A stretch of DNA of 64,000 nt from Leptodactylus fallax (Eukaryota > Chordata > Amphibia > Anura > Leptodactylidae), in the NCBI GenBank assembly GCA_947044405.1, contig CAMRHE010000133.1, positions 806,001 through 870,000 of the forward strand, written 5' to 3'. Both the position numbers and the translations under genes were made by a program. This document shows positions 45,610-57,464 of this stretch, piece after piece; the first letter of the stretch is position 1; every line of letters begins with the position of its first letter. Below the pieces are notes generated by a model that worked only from the letters and a program-made list of their open reading frames with translations, was not told where the DNA came from and did not search any database.

Positions 45610-46451
45610 TGTGATGATTCCACTGAAATATGGCTATAACTCAAAGCTGTATTTTGGTCTCTGGGTAGCGTATCTCTTTACTCATAAGGTGCGCAGCTAT
45701 AATCCTAGTTGTATGTTATCAGTAGAAGCAACATTGTAACAATGGGGCTTTGTATCCATCCCAGCAGGGCTCCATTGAAATCATATACAGCCCTGAGTGA
45801 TCAAAGAAGCATGCATTGTGCAGATAGATCAGACCTGGTTGATAACATTGTATCATTCCACTTGGTCTCAGCTCTATACAAAAAATCTGGACTAGAGTGC
45901 ATTATTCAATCAGACTTGCTGCCGCCGGTGACCTCATTCTGGGAGGTGGCATAAAGGGTATAAAAGATGAGGTAAGAGGCAATGAGAGGAGATTGGGCTG
46001 AGACTACAAGAGTTTACTGAGAGACTGTGATGAGAGCATGCAGGCTGGAATATACTGTGATGCCACATTCTAGGAGTTAATGCCACATGCCAAGAAGCCT
46101 CCACTGGGTTATTCACACATGACAGAGCATGTGTGAGTGTTGGATTATAGAGCCACATCAAGGAGATGCGTGGTAAAGTAATTATTTCACCTTTATTCCC
46201 TTTTATTTTAAGTACTGTATATTGTAACTAGTAACTGTTAATGCTTGCATATATCTGCATATCTGTTCTGAACTGCATGTGTTAGATGTTAATACCGACC
46301 CATTTAGGGGTTAATAAATATATAAAATTTACAAAGCTTGTCTTGTATTTATCTTGTGAACCCGGCACTCACTGGCGGTGAGTGTGGTTTTATATGAAAG
46401 AAGACTCAGGTGTGAGCCAAAGCGGTGTTGGCGCACTGAGGATCTTTCACA
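45610..46451 (+). repeat. 3' LTR
   Basis: 842 bp, directly after the polypurine tract, with the same ends as the 5' LTR. About 14 bp longer because of a differing block at about 46079-46130 (GCCACATGCCAAGAAGCC). Otherwise only scattered substitutions are seen by eye. Confidence 0.93.
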
Positions 46452-46456
46452 CCTGG

Positions 46457-46912
46457 TCTTATATTTTTTACATTTAGGTGGGCAGGGAATGTCTCAGCCC
46501 AACATTTTATATTGTATTGTGCCAAAAAAGTGTTACAGGGATAAAGGAAGTCTGTGTAGATTTCCATTCTGCCGCACGTGCGTGTGTAGGAAGCGCCAGT
46601 CTTAATAAATCTACCCCACAATGCATTGACTATCTTACAGCGTCCCCTGCTGGCTCGGACTGTTGGCTGTCTGGATTAGTCAAACATTGTACAGTAAAAT
46701 ACCTTTAATCTGGAATCTGATAATTCAGAAAGTTTAAAACTGACCACACACATTGGATGGTTGAAAACCCACCATGCTTGGTCGAGCCGAGGGTGCATGT
46801 GTATGGTAAGCCAAGAACTATATTATGTGTATGGCCAGAAGAGAGATCCAACTGGGAAATTGCTCTAAATTTCATATAATTTTCTGTAATTCAGAATATT
46901 CTGTCATGTCCA
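46457..46912. other. Non-coding stretch, nothing recognised
   Basis: Flank of the LTR element. The 75-codon frames here have no domain. Confidence 0.4.
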
Positions 46913-47153
46913 TTAAAGGGGTTATGCCACGAAAAGTATTTATCCTCGATCCATAGGGCTGCTGAGACCCGGACCAATCCTGACAACAGGGGGCGCTTTC
47001 CCTATCTCAAATTCAGCCTGACTGCAGCCAGGATAGGATACTGTACTCCGGCTATCTCCGATGGGGATCTCAGTGGTCAGATCTTCACCGATCAGGTATT
47101 TATCCTCTATACTATGGATAAAGGAAAAAACTTATCCTGGCATAACCCCTTGA
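46913..47153. mobile_element. T2-type MITE
   Basis: TTAAAGGGGTTATGCCACG at the left pairs with CTGGCATAACCCCTTGAA at the right. Inner blocks TATTTATCCTC are present on both sides. The right TTAA is mutated. Confidence 0.8.
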
Positions 47154-47761
47154 AATTAATTTTACAGTCTACAGAAAGTGGTTGCAGCACTCACAGCAAA
47201 AATTACAACCAAATGGGTCTGCAAACTGCAAACATCTAAAAATAACACTAATCTTAGTAAATGCGGCCCTGTGCCTGGTGAAAGCTGTTCTAGGAGTATA
47301 TATTAGCAAGCAATGCAAGACAAAATGTGAACAAAGCCTTGTCTTACCTGCCTGCAGACTGCGATGAGCAACCTTCGCCACGTCTCTTTTGTGCCACCTA
47401 GTGGCAGCAGAAGGAACTATTCAGGATACAAGTTATGCTGCAGTGATAAGGAAATACATTACAGGAACCAAACAGTACATACAGTATATACCATAGTATA
47501 CAAAATGGTAACACTAAGGATGATGTTGTGGTACATGCTGCTGGCCCATTGGTGCATACTGCTGTCCCTGCAAAAGGAGCGGTGACCAAGTGGCCCCACC
47601 GAAGAATAGCCGTGTCATAAAAGACCATCATGAAGCAGTGTAGTGCCCCTACCATAGTGCAAGTTGCTGTATGTAACAGTGCCGGCGCTGTAATAGGAGA
47701 CAGTACACATCATTCTCACTCATCATACTACACATACACACTCCTTAAGACAGGTCACCAA
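47154..47761. other. Non-coding stretch, nothing recognised
   Basis: Several 60-85-codon chance frames on both strands, none with recognisable features. Confidence 0.4.
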
Positions 47762-48222
47762 TTAAAGGGAATCTGTCAGGGCGATCTGGGACACTAAACC
47801 ATACACAGGCCCTTATGGAGTGGAGGTTTAGTGTCCCAAATCACTCTGTTATAAAGCCATCTGTGCCCATAATAAAAAATAAAAAAGCTTTATATTCCCC
47901 CTGCCGCTGTACTCCACGCCCCGGCGCAGTTCTTCACTGAAGCCAGAGGAGTACACCTTGTCTTAAGTGCGCATGCGCAGTACCTTCGGCACTTGCACAG
48001 TGAAGCCAGGGTGTACGTCCCCAGCTTCACTGAAGAATTGCCCAGGACCGGGAGCACCAGAGAGGAGTCCGATGAGACTCATCTCTAGGTAAGTATAAAA
48101 GTTTTTGTTTTTTTTACTAGGCAGGCACAGATGAATTTAAAACAGGTCAATTTGGGACACTAAACCTATAAGGACTTGGGGGTGATTTAGTGTCCCAAAT
48201 CGACCTGACAGGTTCCCTTTAA
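47762..48222. mobile_element. T2-type foldback MITE
   Basis: TTAAAGGGAATCTGTCAGG and the inverted CCTGACAGGTTCCCTTTAA, plus GTTTAGTGTCCCAAATC in both arms. TTAA at both ends. Contains TCTAGGTAAGTAT, a donor-like sequence. Confidence 0.88.
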
Positions 48223-48534
48223 AGATTGTGGATTTCTGACGCCTAGGCTGTTTGAAGAAGCTGCAACACTTGGGTGAGCCCTGCAGTTTCTTTACTACTT
48301 ACCAAACACAGCGCTGTATATTGTATAGTGGCTGTACTTGGTATTGCAGTTCGTCCCATTCATTTGAATGGGACTGAGCTGCAATGAGGCCATGTGACTG
48401 ACAAATGCGACATCATGTAGCCTGAGAAGCTGAAGTGGTGCTTAGGGAGCACCACTGCTACTTCACATAATGATTCATAGGGGTCCTGGGTGTCAGACCC
48501 CCACAATCTTTAATCGATGCCCTATCCTATGTCG

Positions 48535-48863
48535 TTAAAGAGGACCTTTCATGTCCTCAGAGAAGTGCGGTATTACATACTGGGGTAGGGGTATGTGTCC
48601 CGGTTCTGGAGATATCGGTGCAGTTAAGTCTGTCAGACTTATAACCTAGCATCCGCGCTGGGCTGTGAGGAACGCCCCCGACTGTACAAGGCTATGGAAG
48701 GGGGGCATTCCTTACTGTCCAGTGATGACGCTGAGCAGTAAGGCCCACAGTGGAGAGATATCGATGCCGAAATTAACAGCACCCATATCTCCATCACCGG
48801 GACGCGTTCCCCAGTATGTAATACCGCACACACATCTCTGAGGACACGAAAGGTCCTCTTTAA
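48535..48863. mobile_element. T2-like foldback MITE (AGGACCTTTCATGTCCTC family)
   Basis: TTAAAGAGGACCTTTCATG and the inverted CACGAAAGGTCCTCTTTAA. The arms share GGTATTACATACTGGGG and GGAGATATCGGTGC. A partial copy follows directly, with its end at about 48950-48986 (GGACATGAAAGGTCCTCTTTAA). Confidence 0.85.
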
Positions 48864-49154
48864 CAACATAGGATAGGTCATCGATTGACAATGGGGCGGG
48901 GGGGAGTCTGACATACTGGCACACTGTATGCTTTCTAGCGGTATATAATACCGCACATATCCAAGGACATGAAAGGTCCTCTTTAAATTAAAAAGCTTTC
49001 TTCTATTCTATACAGACAAAACAGACATCAACTGCAAATAACAAAACTTTAATACAGACAGAAAAATATTACAAAAAGTTACAAAAAATATACTATAAAA
49101 TTCTATAAACTTAGGTAACAAATATCAGAAGATAAACTCAGGGTGACAGACAGT

Positions 49155-49250
49155 GGGAATAAGTGCAAGTCCCTGTTTATTCCACAAGGGCGGCGTCTTC
49201 CATGTCATGTCTGTCCTGCCATCAATGATCGGACTGTGCAAAACAGTAAC
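49155..49250 (-). promoter_or_regulatory. 3' UTR and poly(A) signal of the PIWI gene
   Basis: On the minus strand an AATAAA hexamer lies at 49181-49176, about 70 bp after the stop codon. Cleavage would be expected 15-25 bp farther. A second candidate (ATTAAAG) is near 49046. Confidence 0.55.
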
Positions 49251-49418
<168 letters not shown>

Positions 49419-49952
49419 TCACTGTTAGGGTATACAAAAGTGGCAAATTGTAGTACAAGCCCCCTTACAAGCTGTACAACAGCGGTCACATACGGAGTCC
49501 CATGGACCCCATTAACTATTATGAAATCCGTCGAGTGTCCGTCCTTTGAAACTGAAAACACTGGACAAAAAAGTCGGATTTTCGATTTTGGACGCGCACT
49601 GCGATGGAGGTGTACACCATGTAGTAGTTTTGGCACATCTCACTCCAGTCCTGTATACTACAGGCCAGGATTAATAAATCAGCCCCAATACAAGCGTACC
49701 TGCCACCTTTATGAGAACTTTACATCATGGAGAATAAGGTGGTTCAATTTTTCTGGATATACCCTGTCTATTAACGTATAGGACACACACAAAAATAAAG
49801 CCGCCAACCATCTTTGTATTGAATAGTACACAACTTGTAACCATCATACTCCCCCACATGGACCCCTACCCCCCGTCATCGCGCTCTGTCAGACACCTTC
49901 CTGCCAACTCTACTACAGAATAATACAGAAATGGTAGGGATAAAGTTTATAG

Positions 49953-51059
49953 CAGTGGTTCTCAACCTGCGGCACGTGTTCCTGGGGGTGTGTGCAATGA
50001 CAGAGCCACTGAACCCCTACCCATGTGGGGTCACCGAAGGAACCATTTTACTACATGTGATGGCACTGAGGGGGCCATTATATTAGATATGGTGGCACTA
50101 AGGGGCCATTATACTGAGTGAGGGGCCAATACACTACATGTAGGGTCATTGAGGGGCCATTATATTAGATATGGGGGCACTAAGGGGCCATTATACTGAA
50201 TGAGGGGTCATTACACTACATGTAGGGTCACTGAGGGGCCATTATATTAGATATGGGGGCACTAAGGGGCCATTATACTGAATGAGGGGTCATTACACTA
50301 CATGTAGGGTCACTGAGGGGCCATTATATTAGATATGGGGGCACTAAGGGGCCATTATACTGAGTGAGGGGCCAATACACTACACGTAGGGTCATTGAGG
50401 GGCCATTATATTAGATATGGGGGCACTAAGGGGCCATTATACTGAATGAGGGGTCATTACACTACATGTAGGGTCACTGAGGGGCCATTATATTAGATAT
50501 GGGGGCACTAAGGGGCCATTATACTGAATGAGGGGTCATTACACTATATGTAGGGTCACTGAGGTGGCCATTATATTGGATATGGGGGCACTAAGAGGCC
50601 ATTATACTGAATGAGGGGCCAATACACTACACGTAGGGTCACTGAGGGGCCATTATATTAGATATGGGGGCACTAAGAGGCCATTATACTGAATGAGGGG
50701 CCAATGCACTACACGTAGGGTCACTGAGGGGCCATTATATTGGATATGGGGCACTAAGGGGCTATTATACTGAGTGAGGGGCCAATACACTACACGTAGG
50801 GTCACTGAGGGGCCATTATATTAGATATGGGAGCACTAAGGGGCCATTATACTGAATGAGGGGTCATTACACTACATGTGGGGTCACTGAAGGAGCCATT
50901 ATACTACATGTAGGGGGCACTGAGGGGGTAATTACATAACTATTGATGAAGTGTCCAAATGAAGCCATATTTTGATAATATTTATACATGGTCACTACTT
51001 TGGGGGTAACTCGGTTGGGACTTTTTCTCACTAGGAGGTACTTGAGTTGAGAGACATTG
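49953..51059. mobile_element. hAT-type non-autonomous element with minisatellite core
   Basis: Left end CAGTGGTTCTCAACCTG, right end GAGTTGAGAGACATTG (imperfect inverse). The 8-bp flanks GTTTATAG (49945-49952) and CTCTATAG (51060-51067) match in 6 of 8. The CAGTGGTTCTCAACC end is a classic hAT terminus. It lies in the last intron of the PIWI gene. Most of its interior is the tandem array at 50026-50895. Confidence 0.75.
50026..50895. repeat. ~82-bp minisatellite inside the hAT element
   Basis: About ten copies of a unit of about 82 bp: GGGGCACTAAGGGGCC, ATTATACTGAATGAGGGG, TCATTACACTACATGTAGG, GTCACTGAGGGGCCATTA, TATTAGATATGG. Each unit is itself a diverged doublet of a shorter repeat of about 40 bp. 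Confidence 0.92.
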
Positions 51060-51309
51060 CTCTATAGCCCAGGTGGTTCTTCTACTCCACACAGTGCTGG
51101 CCGTCAGCAGGAGAAAGGACAACTTTCTCTTGAGAACTTAGGGCTGGGCAATTCTTCGAAAAATAACCAACATGATTATGTGCAGTTATTTTGGTTCGGT
51201 TGTTACAATATTCGTGACGTTCCACCTGCAGCTTCGTTTGGACCAAACATGTTAGAACTGAAACTGCTATTATTATATTATTATATCTGAAGAGACCCCA
51301 GAGTATAAT

Positions 51310-51792
51310 GAGTGAAGGCCCAGGGGAGGTAACCAAAAAAAAAAAAAAACTGTGTTACTCACCTCCCTTGGTCTCCGATGCCACTCCCTGTTCTCTTTTG
51401 AGTCTTCTGATTGGGTCACGTGGTGTCACGATGCTTTCATCTATGCGTCACAACGCCATGTGACCACTGTGGCCCAATCACAGACCTCAGCGGTTTTTAA
51501 ACCTCTTTAAAAACACCCGGGCCATGTACACATCAGCTGTCCCAGCTGCCTCTGAGCAATGCAAGCTGCTGTAGGAGACAGGGAGCGGAAGCAGTAATAG
51601 GACCAGGTCAGTCACCTGTATAGCGGTGGTGCAGGGGTACTGCAGCTACTCTCCTACTACTGCAGCCGCTCCTCGTCCACTGCTGTAGCTGCAGGCTGAA
51701 ACAGAAACAGCTAGATATATGATGAAAGATATAGATGAAATATAAGTAGCTGATCATCAGTATGAAATATGTATCTGTGGTCGGAAAACCCC
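51310..51792. mobile_element. Partial T2-type MITE, family C-like
   Basis: GGGGAGGTAACC, a poly(A) run and TTACTCACCTCCC resemble the left arm of family C. The region ends GGTCGGAAAACCCCTTTA at about 51795. The middle is diverged. Confidence 0.5.
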
Positions 51793-52110
51793 TTTAGGCT
51801 AAGGCCCCATGTAGCAGGCCGCAGCAAAAAAGCACTGTGGAAAAAACCTCAACGGAAATGCATTGCGGTTTTTCCCGCAGCACTTTTCACAGAAAGTCTG
51901 CAGACTTTCTGCTTCAATTATACCTATAGGGAAAACCCCAGCGTTTCTGTAGGTATAACTGACATGCTGCGATTTCCAAAACTGCAAAGGTTTTGGAAAT
52001 CACAGCATTTCCGCTGCGCGTATTTTTCTGCAATGTGTGGATGGGATTAGCCAGAATCCCATCCACTTTGCCGGTACTGTAAAATATAGCGTGGGGCCAA
52101 GGCCTTGCAC
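51793..52110. mobile_element. Foldback MITE, family D copy 2
   Basis: Starts TAGGCTAAGGCCCCATG and ends GCGTGGGGCCAAGGCC. It carries CCGCAGCACTTTTC, GGGATTAGCCAGAATCCC and CTGCGATTT, as in 18579-18955, in the opposite orientation. Confidence 0.75.
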
Positions 52111-53433
52111 AAGGTATGGCAGTATTATTTGCAGCATTATGTAAGAAGCACATAGCATTTTCGGTCTGGGTCACCCTCCTAGCCACAATAATAATTTTGA
52201 TACTTTTTTTTAATACAAAAAAAATTATACTTTGATACAAAATTGCATTAATGTGCCTGTGTGTATAAAGAACTTAGTAACATTATTCTGACAATGTGCT
52301 GGGTGTCTACACTCACATACTATATGGGCATGAGGGATTTAGTGCAATTTTATAATTTAGGTTTTTTTTTGTACATGTCAAAAGTGTGAAAATTTATCCA
52401 GGTTATCAAGGGTAAAAAATGGCCAAAATTTAGGCAGCAAAGGGGTTAATATAGTTTGCACAGGAACATTTATCTGTTCTTGCTATGGCGCAGTGTTCAG
52501 TTCCTCCAGTCATCTTCGGTCTTGCGGAGTGATAGGTATCATTTCATGAATATTGTCTCGTGTGACTAATGGCGTCTCGCCTGTGTTTGGTGACGGATGC
52601 CGTTTCGGCGAGGACCTCGGGCTCAGTACCTGCATCAGTCCGATAATTCTGGGTTATGTCAGAATAACTGATGCTGGACAATTTATTCTCACTCTGAGGC
52701 CTGAGCCCCCGAGACTCCATGGATGTGACTATTAAAGTTTCCTCATATATCAGCAGCTAACGTCTGCCAGGTCATATGTGTGAGGGTCAGGCCTGGCGTG
52801 GCAGATATTCTCCGCCATGGATTCTACTACGGACTGGTGCCAAATACTCATCGTATCTGCTTCTATGTAGATTTCATTACGGATTCCGCTTGTGCACTGC
52901 AAAAAGTGAAAACCCATGAGAAATCCACAAGAAAACGGACAAGCTGCTGATCCGAAAATCCACAGCATGCCCTTAAGTCAACACTGATTTTTTTCCATGA
53001 TTTTTTCAGTTCGGATATCAATTTAATAAAAAATCGGATGCTTTTTTTTTTACATCACCTAAGTCAAGCTATGTATCTCCATGGTAACAGACAACAAACA
53101 CAACTGTGTAGTCACATCCTGCCGCAGTAGCGGATTATAATATGGCCTTTTTGGGTGGCAACCAAATCTCACGCCAATTTTAACAAATGTGTACCACTTA
53201 GAAGTGAAAGTAGAATTTTACATGTCCCGGTAAATACATGCATGGCTGCAACTAGTCTTCCCAAGCAAGGAGACAGCATTGTAGTGTGGCTGATGTCTGT
53301 CTCTTTCACAGTGATGTCCCCATCCTGTACCAAGTGGTCACTAAAATTGTCTTCACTCATCGGATCCCTGGTTTGGCAGCATTCTGGGTACATGTTGTAT
53401 GCACTGCATGCACAATGTACAGACGTAGCAGAG
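52111..53433. other. Intronic DNA, nothing firmly recognised
   Basis: Within the last PIWI intron. Contains the inverted dispersed motif (CTATGTATCTCCATGG, about 53073) shared with 3003 and 14285. The 127-codon plus and 74-codon minus frames at 53155-53538 have no domain I can name. Confidence 0.4.
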
Positions 53434-53815
53434 CTGAAGGGGTTGTCCAGGATAAACAGCTTTTGGCAAGGAGGCTGGGAAGGTGAAAAAAAAAACGAAA
53501 AAACAAAAAACCATCCTCACTTGTCCTCAGTGCTTTGATGTCTCCCACTACGGTTCTGCTGCTCCTGGGGTCCTCATCTAAGGAAAGGACATGGCATGTC
53601 ACTCACATATGTCACCTGTGACGTCCCAAGTCCTTTCCTTAGGCCGCTGACTGTCCTCAGCAGTCACGTGCAGCAAGGACTTCTGCTGGAACAAGACCCC
53701 GAGAGCAGCAGGACTGCAGTGGGAGACACGTAAACACCGGGGACAGGTATGTTTTTTTTTTTTAACTTCCCCAGCGGCCTTGCCAAAAATGGGTTATCCA
53801 GGACAACCCCTTTAA
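53434..53815. mobile_element. T2-type foldback MITE, family C copy 4
   Basis: AGGGGTTGTCCAGGATAA at the left pairs with TTATCCAGGACAACCCCTTTAA at the right. The arms carry CTAAGGAAAGGAC / GTCCTTTCCTTAGG and GGGGACAGGTATG. The left TTAA is mutated. Confidence 0.85.
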
Positions 53816-54766
53816 CCAGATCGTCTTCAATTGGTTATACTGCTGCAGCTGTAGAAGACAACAAAAACAAATGAAAAGTCATTGTAAAAACATTTTCCAA
53901 TGTCTTTTCATTGTCTTCTGTGATAAGAGATCATGTTGCAGCAGTTTAACCAATTGCAGACGTCCCGGTTAACTCTGCTACATCTGTATACACCCTACTG
54001 AACACTGGGAATTGATTGTGAATGAACATTGCTATGAATGTTCTTTTAGTCTATAACCATTTATAAGCGCCTGAAAACTTTAGCCTGTTGGGGGCCACAA
54101 ACTGCATACAGCCCAGGGCCCATGGGTGTCTTAATCTGCCCCTGTCCTGCCATTATACACTTAGATAACAGCAAGGAGTGGGTCAATGGAAAGGAAGGGA
54201 AAGAAAACGGGGAACCCTGTTCAGATCCAATCCCATTTGATATCTTTAGAAAGAAAACCATCTTCCCCTTGTGGTTAAAAATGAAAAAATAAAGAGTTAT
54301 ATACGTCTGCCACACGTTTTCCTAGCCTACATATATACAACTTGCATTGCAATCACTGAGTGAAAATGTAAGTTCCAGGTTGGTGCACATGTTCACCTTC
54401 ACCAGCAGAGGTCCCTGTAGCACAGCTATTGTATATCCCGCTGTATACAGCCGCTCAGTCTTCTCTCACAGTCTGTCTGGATAATTCACTGTAAATCTCC
54501 AATATACTGATATCTCACAAATAAAATCCCTCACCGGTCTGGAATAATCTGCGCAGAATTAACAAATGCAGAAAAGTACAGATAGAGGAAATCCTGCTAT
54601 CTGGTCTAAAACCCAGTAAATCCAATGAAAATTGGGGGCTGCTCGGTGGTTAATAGTAGGGGGTCCTGAGTAGTGTACATTGTCTATATGTCCTAATATA
54701 TCAGGGATGAGATAACCCCATATTGTACCGCTCAGAGAACAGACGCCAGAGGTGGTCACTACTCAC

Positions 54767-54914
54767 CGGCCAGTTGTAGTACAGGTGACACATTTTATAG
54801 GTGAGGCGCTGCAGGTGATCCGGTTTCAGACAGTTGGTGTCATACAGGACGTTGTAGTAGGTGGGATTCACCGTTCCCTGCCGGGCGTTCTGACTGATGA
54901 GGAAGAAGTCATAC
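54767..54914 (-). CDS. piwil4: PIWI gene, penultimate exon
   Basis: 148 bp between a TTCCTGTAG acceptor and a GTGAGT donor. The first base completes the Trp codon of RPEW. The 49 codons begin YDFFLISQ and contain [21 protein letters not shown] and CHLYYNWP, all PIWI-domain signatures. It ends in phase 0 and joins directly to GVIRVPAPC of the last exon. Confidence 0.95.
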
Positions 54915-54991
54915 CTACAGGAAGGAGAAAGAAGAAACCATTATATGTCACATCACTCTGCAATCCATCACTGCATAGGTGGTAGGAACAG

Positions 54992-55212
54992 TAAGGCCTT
55001 ATTCACACTACAGTCACACAGCCATTATTAAAGCCATGAATATCTATGGGTCTTTTTACATGTCTGTTTTTTTTGATGGACCGTTTTACTATGGCCTTCA
55101 AAAAACTGATCTGATCTGTCTTTGTCCATTATGAAGGACACAGATATAGATAGCTGTGTGAACAGACCCATAGACATTCATGGGTTTTAAAGCTGCCATG
55201 TGAATAAGCCCC
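54992..55212. mobile_element. Foldback MITE in PIWI intron
   Basis: GGCCTTATTCACACTACAG and AAAGCCATGAATATCTATGG on the left pair with ACCCATAGACATTCATGGG and CATGTGAATAAGCCCC on the right. Confidence 0.7.
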
Positions 55213-55349
55213 TATAACACACTTCAACGGACCAGCATGGCTGTTCTACATGGCCGTTAGGCATAGAATTTGGCCTAAGTGTATGTTCATACTGATTTTG
55301 AGGCATCAGCAGATTTAGCCTTGAAAACAATGGGAGGCAGAGACTGAAG

Positions 55350-55790
55350 TAGCTTAGCTGCTTTTTTTCTTGCCATAATACAAATTGTAACACTCCATTC
55401 AGTAGGACTATCAGCTGTGCATCCACCAGACTTCTGAACAACACAACTGATGGTCCCAACCCCATTTATAAGGCAAGAAATCCCACTTTTTAAACCTGAC
55501 AGGGCACACCTGTGAAGGGAAAACCATTTCAGGTGACGACCTCTTGAAGCTCATCAAGAGAATGCCAAGAGTGTGCAAAGCAGTAATCAAAGCAAAAGGT
55601 GGCTACTTTGAAGAACCTAGAATATAAGACATATTTTCAGTTGTTTCACACTTTTTTGTTAAGTATATAATTCCACATGTGTTAATTCATAGTTTTGATG
55701 CCTTCAGTGTGAATCTACAATTTTTATAGTCATGAAAATACAGAAAACTCTTGGAATGAGAAGGTGTGTCCAAACTTTTGGTCTGTACTG
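55350..55790 (-). mobile_element. Truncated Tc1-type element
   Basis: The right boundary is a terminal repeat, CCAAACTTTTGGTCTGTACTG, followed by TA at 55791-55792. Read on the minus strand, it runs through the long terminal repeat and leader to a transposase start (ATGGCAAGAAAAAAAGC at 55376 downward). It then breaks off at about 55350, with one extra A relative to the family that already shifts the frame. Plus-strand AKGGYFEEPRI at about 55590 is the transposase C-terminus encoded within the terminal repeat. The other end is missing. Confidence 0.75.
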
Positions 55791-55799
55791 TACATTTTA

Positions 55800-56180
55800 T
55801 CAGCATTTACATTTCCCTTTCCTTCTCTGGGACCATACCAACATGAAGACTTGTTCAAAACATATGTATGCACACAAGCTTCCTATCATTCCCACCCATC
55901 ATTTCCCCCACAATCATGCCATCTTCTATGTCACAGCCTCCCCCACAGAACAGCTTCTTACATACTGCTGACTAACTTCTGTTTTTACAATTAAATGGTT
56001 ATTTTTCTCCTTTCTGACAGTGGAAGGCTGTGTATCATAAATCTTCTCCTGTCCTACTCCAATGCGCCAGAGGTCAGGGGTAATACATTTACAATGCACA
56101 GACTGCCAGCCATCAAAGGAGATCAGAAAGGAGATCAAAGAATTTTATCCAGCCCTAGTGTGGTGAGGGTGACCTGTGTC
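55800..56180 (+). repeat. Dispersed unclassified repeat, family F copy 2
   Basis: Parallels 38435-38910 (CATGAAGACTTGTTCA, TTATTTTTCTCCTTTCTGACAG, GGGGTAATACATTTACAATG, ATCCAGCCCTAGTGTGGTG). Class unknown. Confidence 0.7.
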
Positions 56181-56584
56181 GCGGTTGTAACCACCCTATA
56201 TTTATGCCGGTGCCTGAAAAGTTTCCAGGGGCTCTGTGGCCGTCTCTCTCACTGGAAATCCTACAACAGGTTCTTCACTTTATCACTACTGTGGTAAAAT
56301 CGATTCCATGTAGATTACATCCTATCAGCACCTCATTACTTTGCTAGACTTGACAAGAAGGTTCATCACCTCTGATCTACATCATTGTCTATATATCTGC
56401 TGACCTGGGTTGTGGTCACAATGTGTGGACAGTGATGTGGACGTCGATTTGGATTTCTGAACCAATCGTGCACAGGACAGGAAGTGCTGACATGGGGAGA
56501 CCGGAGCTGCAGACATCATCTCAGTGATGAGATGAGTCCACGCTATAATATCTGATCACACATTTGTTAACCCTACATGTAGGG

Positions 56585-57253
56585 TAATTTACTTACTTAA
56601 AAAAAAAATCTATAATTACCCAGATCGGCGGGCGGTCATGTGACTGCCCCAGGCACACTTTCTGATACTATCCCCCCCCCCCATCATACTTACCTGTCTT
56701 CATTCTTCTGGGTACGAAGCATCACTTCCTTCTTTTCTGCCAGCGCCTGTGCAATAGAGGCTATTGTGCGATCGCCGGTAGACGTGAAGAGAAGACGCCT
56801 GTCTCCCACGAATGCGCAATACAGTTCTGTTGGCTCTATTGCGCAGGTGCTGCAGAAGTCCACAGAAGAAGGAGCCGTGGTACAGAAGAAATTGATTTCC
56901 AGGACACAGAAGACAGGTAAGTATGATGGGATGGGGTCGGGGGTGGGCTGAGTTAGTTAGGTAGGTAGGGCTAGTAGTCCGCGGGATAGCTAGGGAAACA
57001 GGGAGGGGGGTGTGAGAAGGGGAGGGGGAGGGAGTGAGAGGGGGATCTGAGTGAACAGCAATGCATCATGGTAGTTGTAGGCTAAGACAGAAGGAAGCTA
57101 CTCATGTAAACAAGTGCAGAGGAGCTTCCAGAGAAACTCAGAAATCACTCAAAACACTGCTAAAGGTATTTGGGTGCACTTATTAACCCATTAATAGCAC
57201 TAAAATATCTTTTAAAAAAAAAAAAAGTTTTTTTGCCCGGAAAACCCCTTTAA
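56585..57253. mobile_element. T2-related foldback MITE
   Basis: CCATCATACTTACCTGTCTTC at 56682 pairs with GAAGACAGGTAAGTATGATGGG at 56910. The right end is GGAAAACCCCTTTAA at about 57239-57253, next to a poly(A) run. The left terminus is unclear. Confidence 0.6.
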
Positions 57254-57285
57254 TGACTTAGAGATTGATTGATACAGATACTTGC

Positions 57286-57411
57286 CATTCTGGTCTTGTA
57301 ACTTCACTGTCAACAACAGTTCCGAGCGGTGGGTTCTGTATTCCTCGGTGACCTTCGCCAAAGAACCTGGCGGTGCATCTCTTCCTCACCACGACCACTG
57401 TGATCTTAGGG
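57286..57411 (-). CDS. piwil4: PIWI gene exon with GC donor
   Basis: 126 bp: one base completing Ser, 41 codons, two bases of the Trp codon. It encodes [32 protein letters not shown] and TRPEW. The acceptor is CTCTGCCGTAG. The donor reads TG/GCAAGT, a GC rather than GT. The nearby GTATCT alternative would give a stop codon at once in the next exon, so the GC-AG boundary is the one that preserves the conserved RPEWYDFF. Confidence 0.93.
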
Positions 57412-57464
57412 CTACGGCAGAGATATAAGTAGTGAGCTTCATAGGTCATGTGGACAAATGCATT

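Larger units (their letters stand above)
42283..46451 (+). mobile_element. Complete non-autonomous LTR retrotransposon (gag-only)
   Basis: Two LTRs (42283-43110 and 45610-46451) flank a 2.5-kb interior. A perfect 5-bp target duplication CCTGG lies at 42278-42282 and 46452-46456. The interior has a primer-binding site at 43112, a leader of about 250 bp, one 717-codon ORF and a polypurine tract AAAGGGGGAGG at 45599-45609. There is no reverse transcriptase, RNase H or integrase. The LTR ends (TGTG...TTCACA), the 5-bp duplication and the remains in the ORF fit a Ty3/gypsy-type element. Mobilisation would need enzymes from a complete relative. Confidence 0.92.

Noticed and set aside
53155..53538. 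127-codon plus and 74-codon minus frames
   Set aside because: No recognisable domain; they overlap intronic repeat sequence of the PIWI gene.
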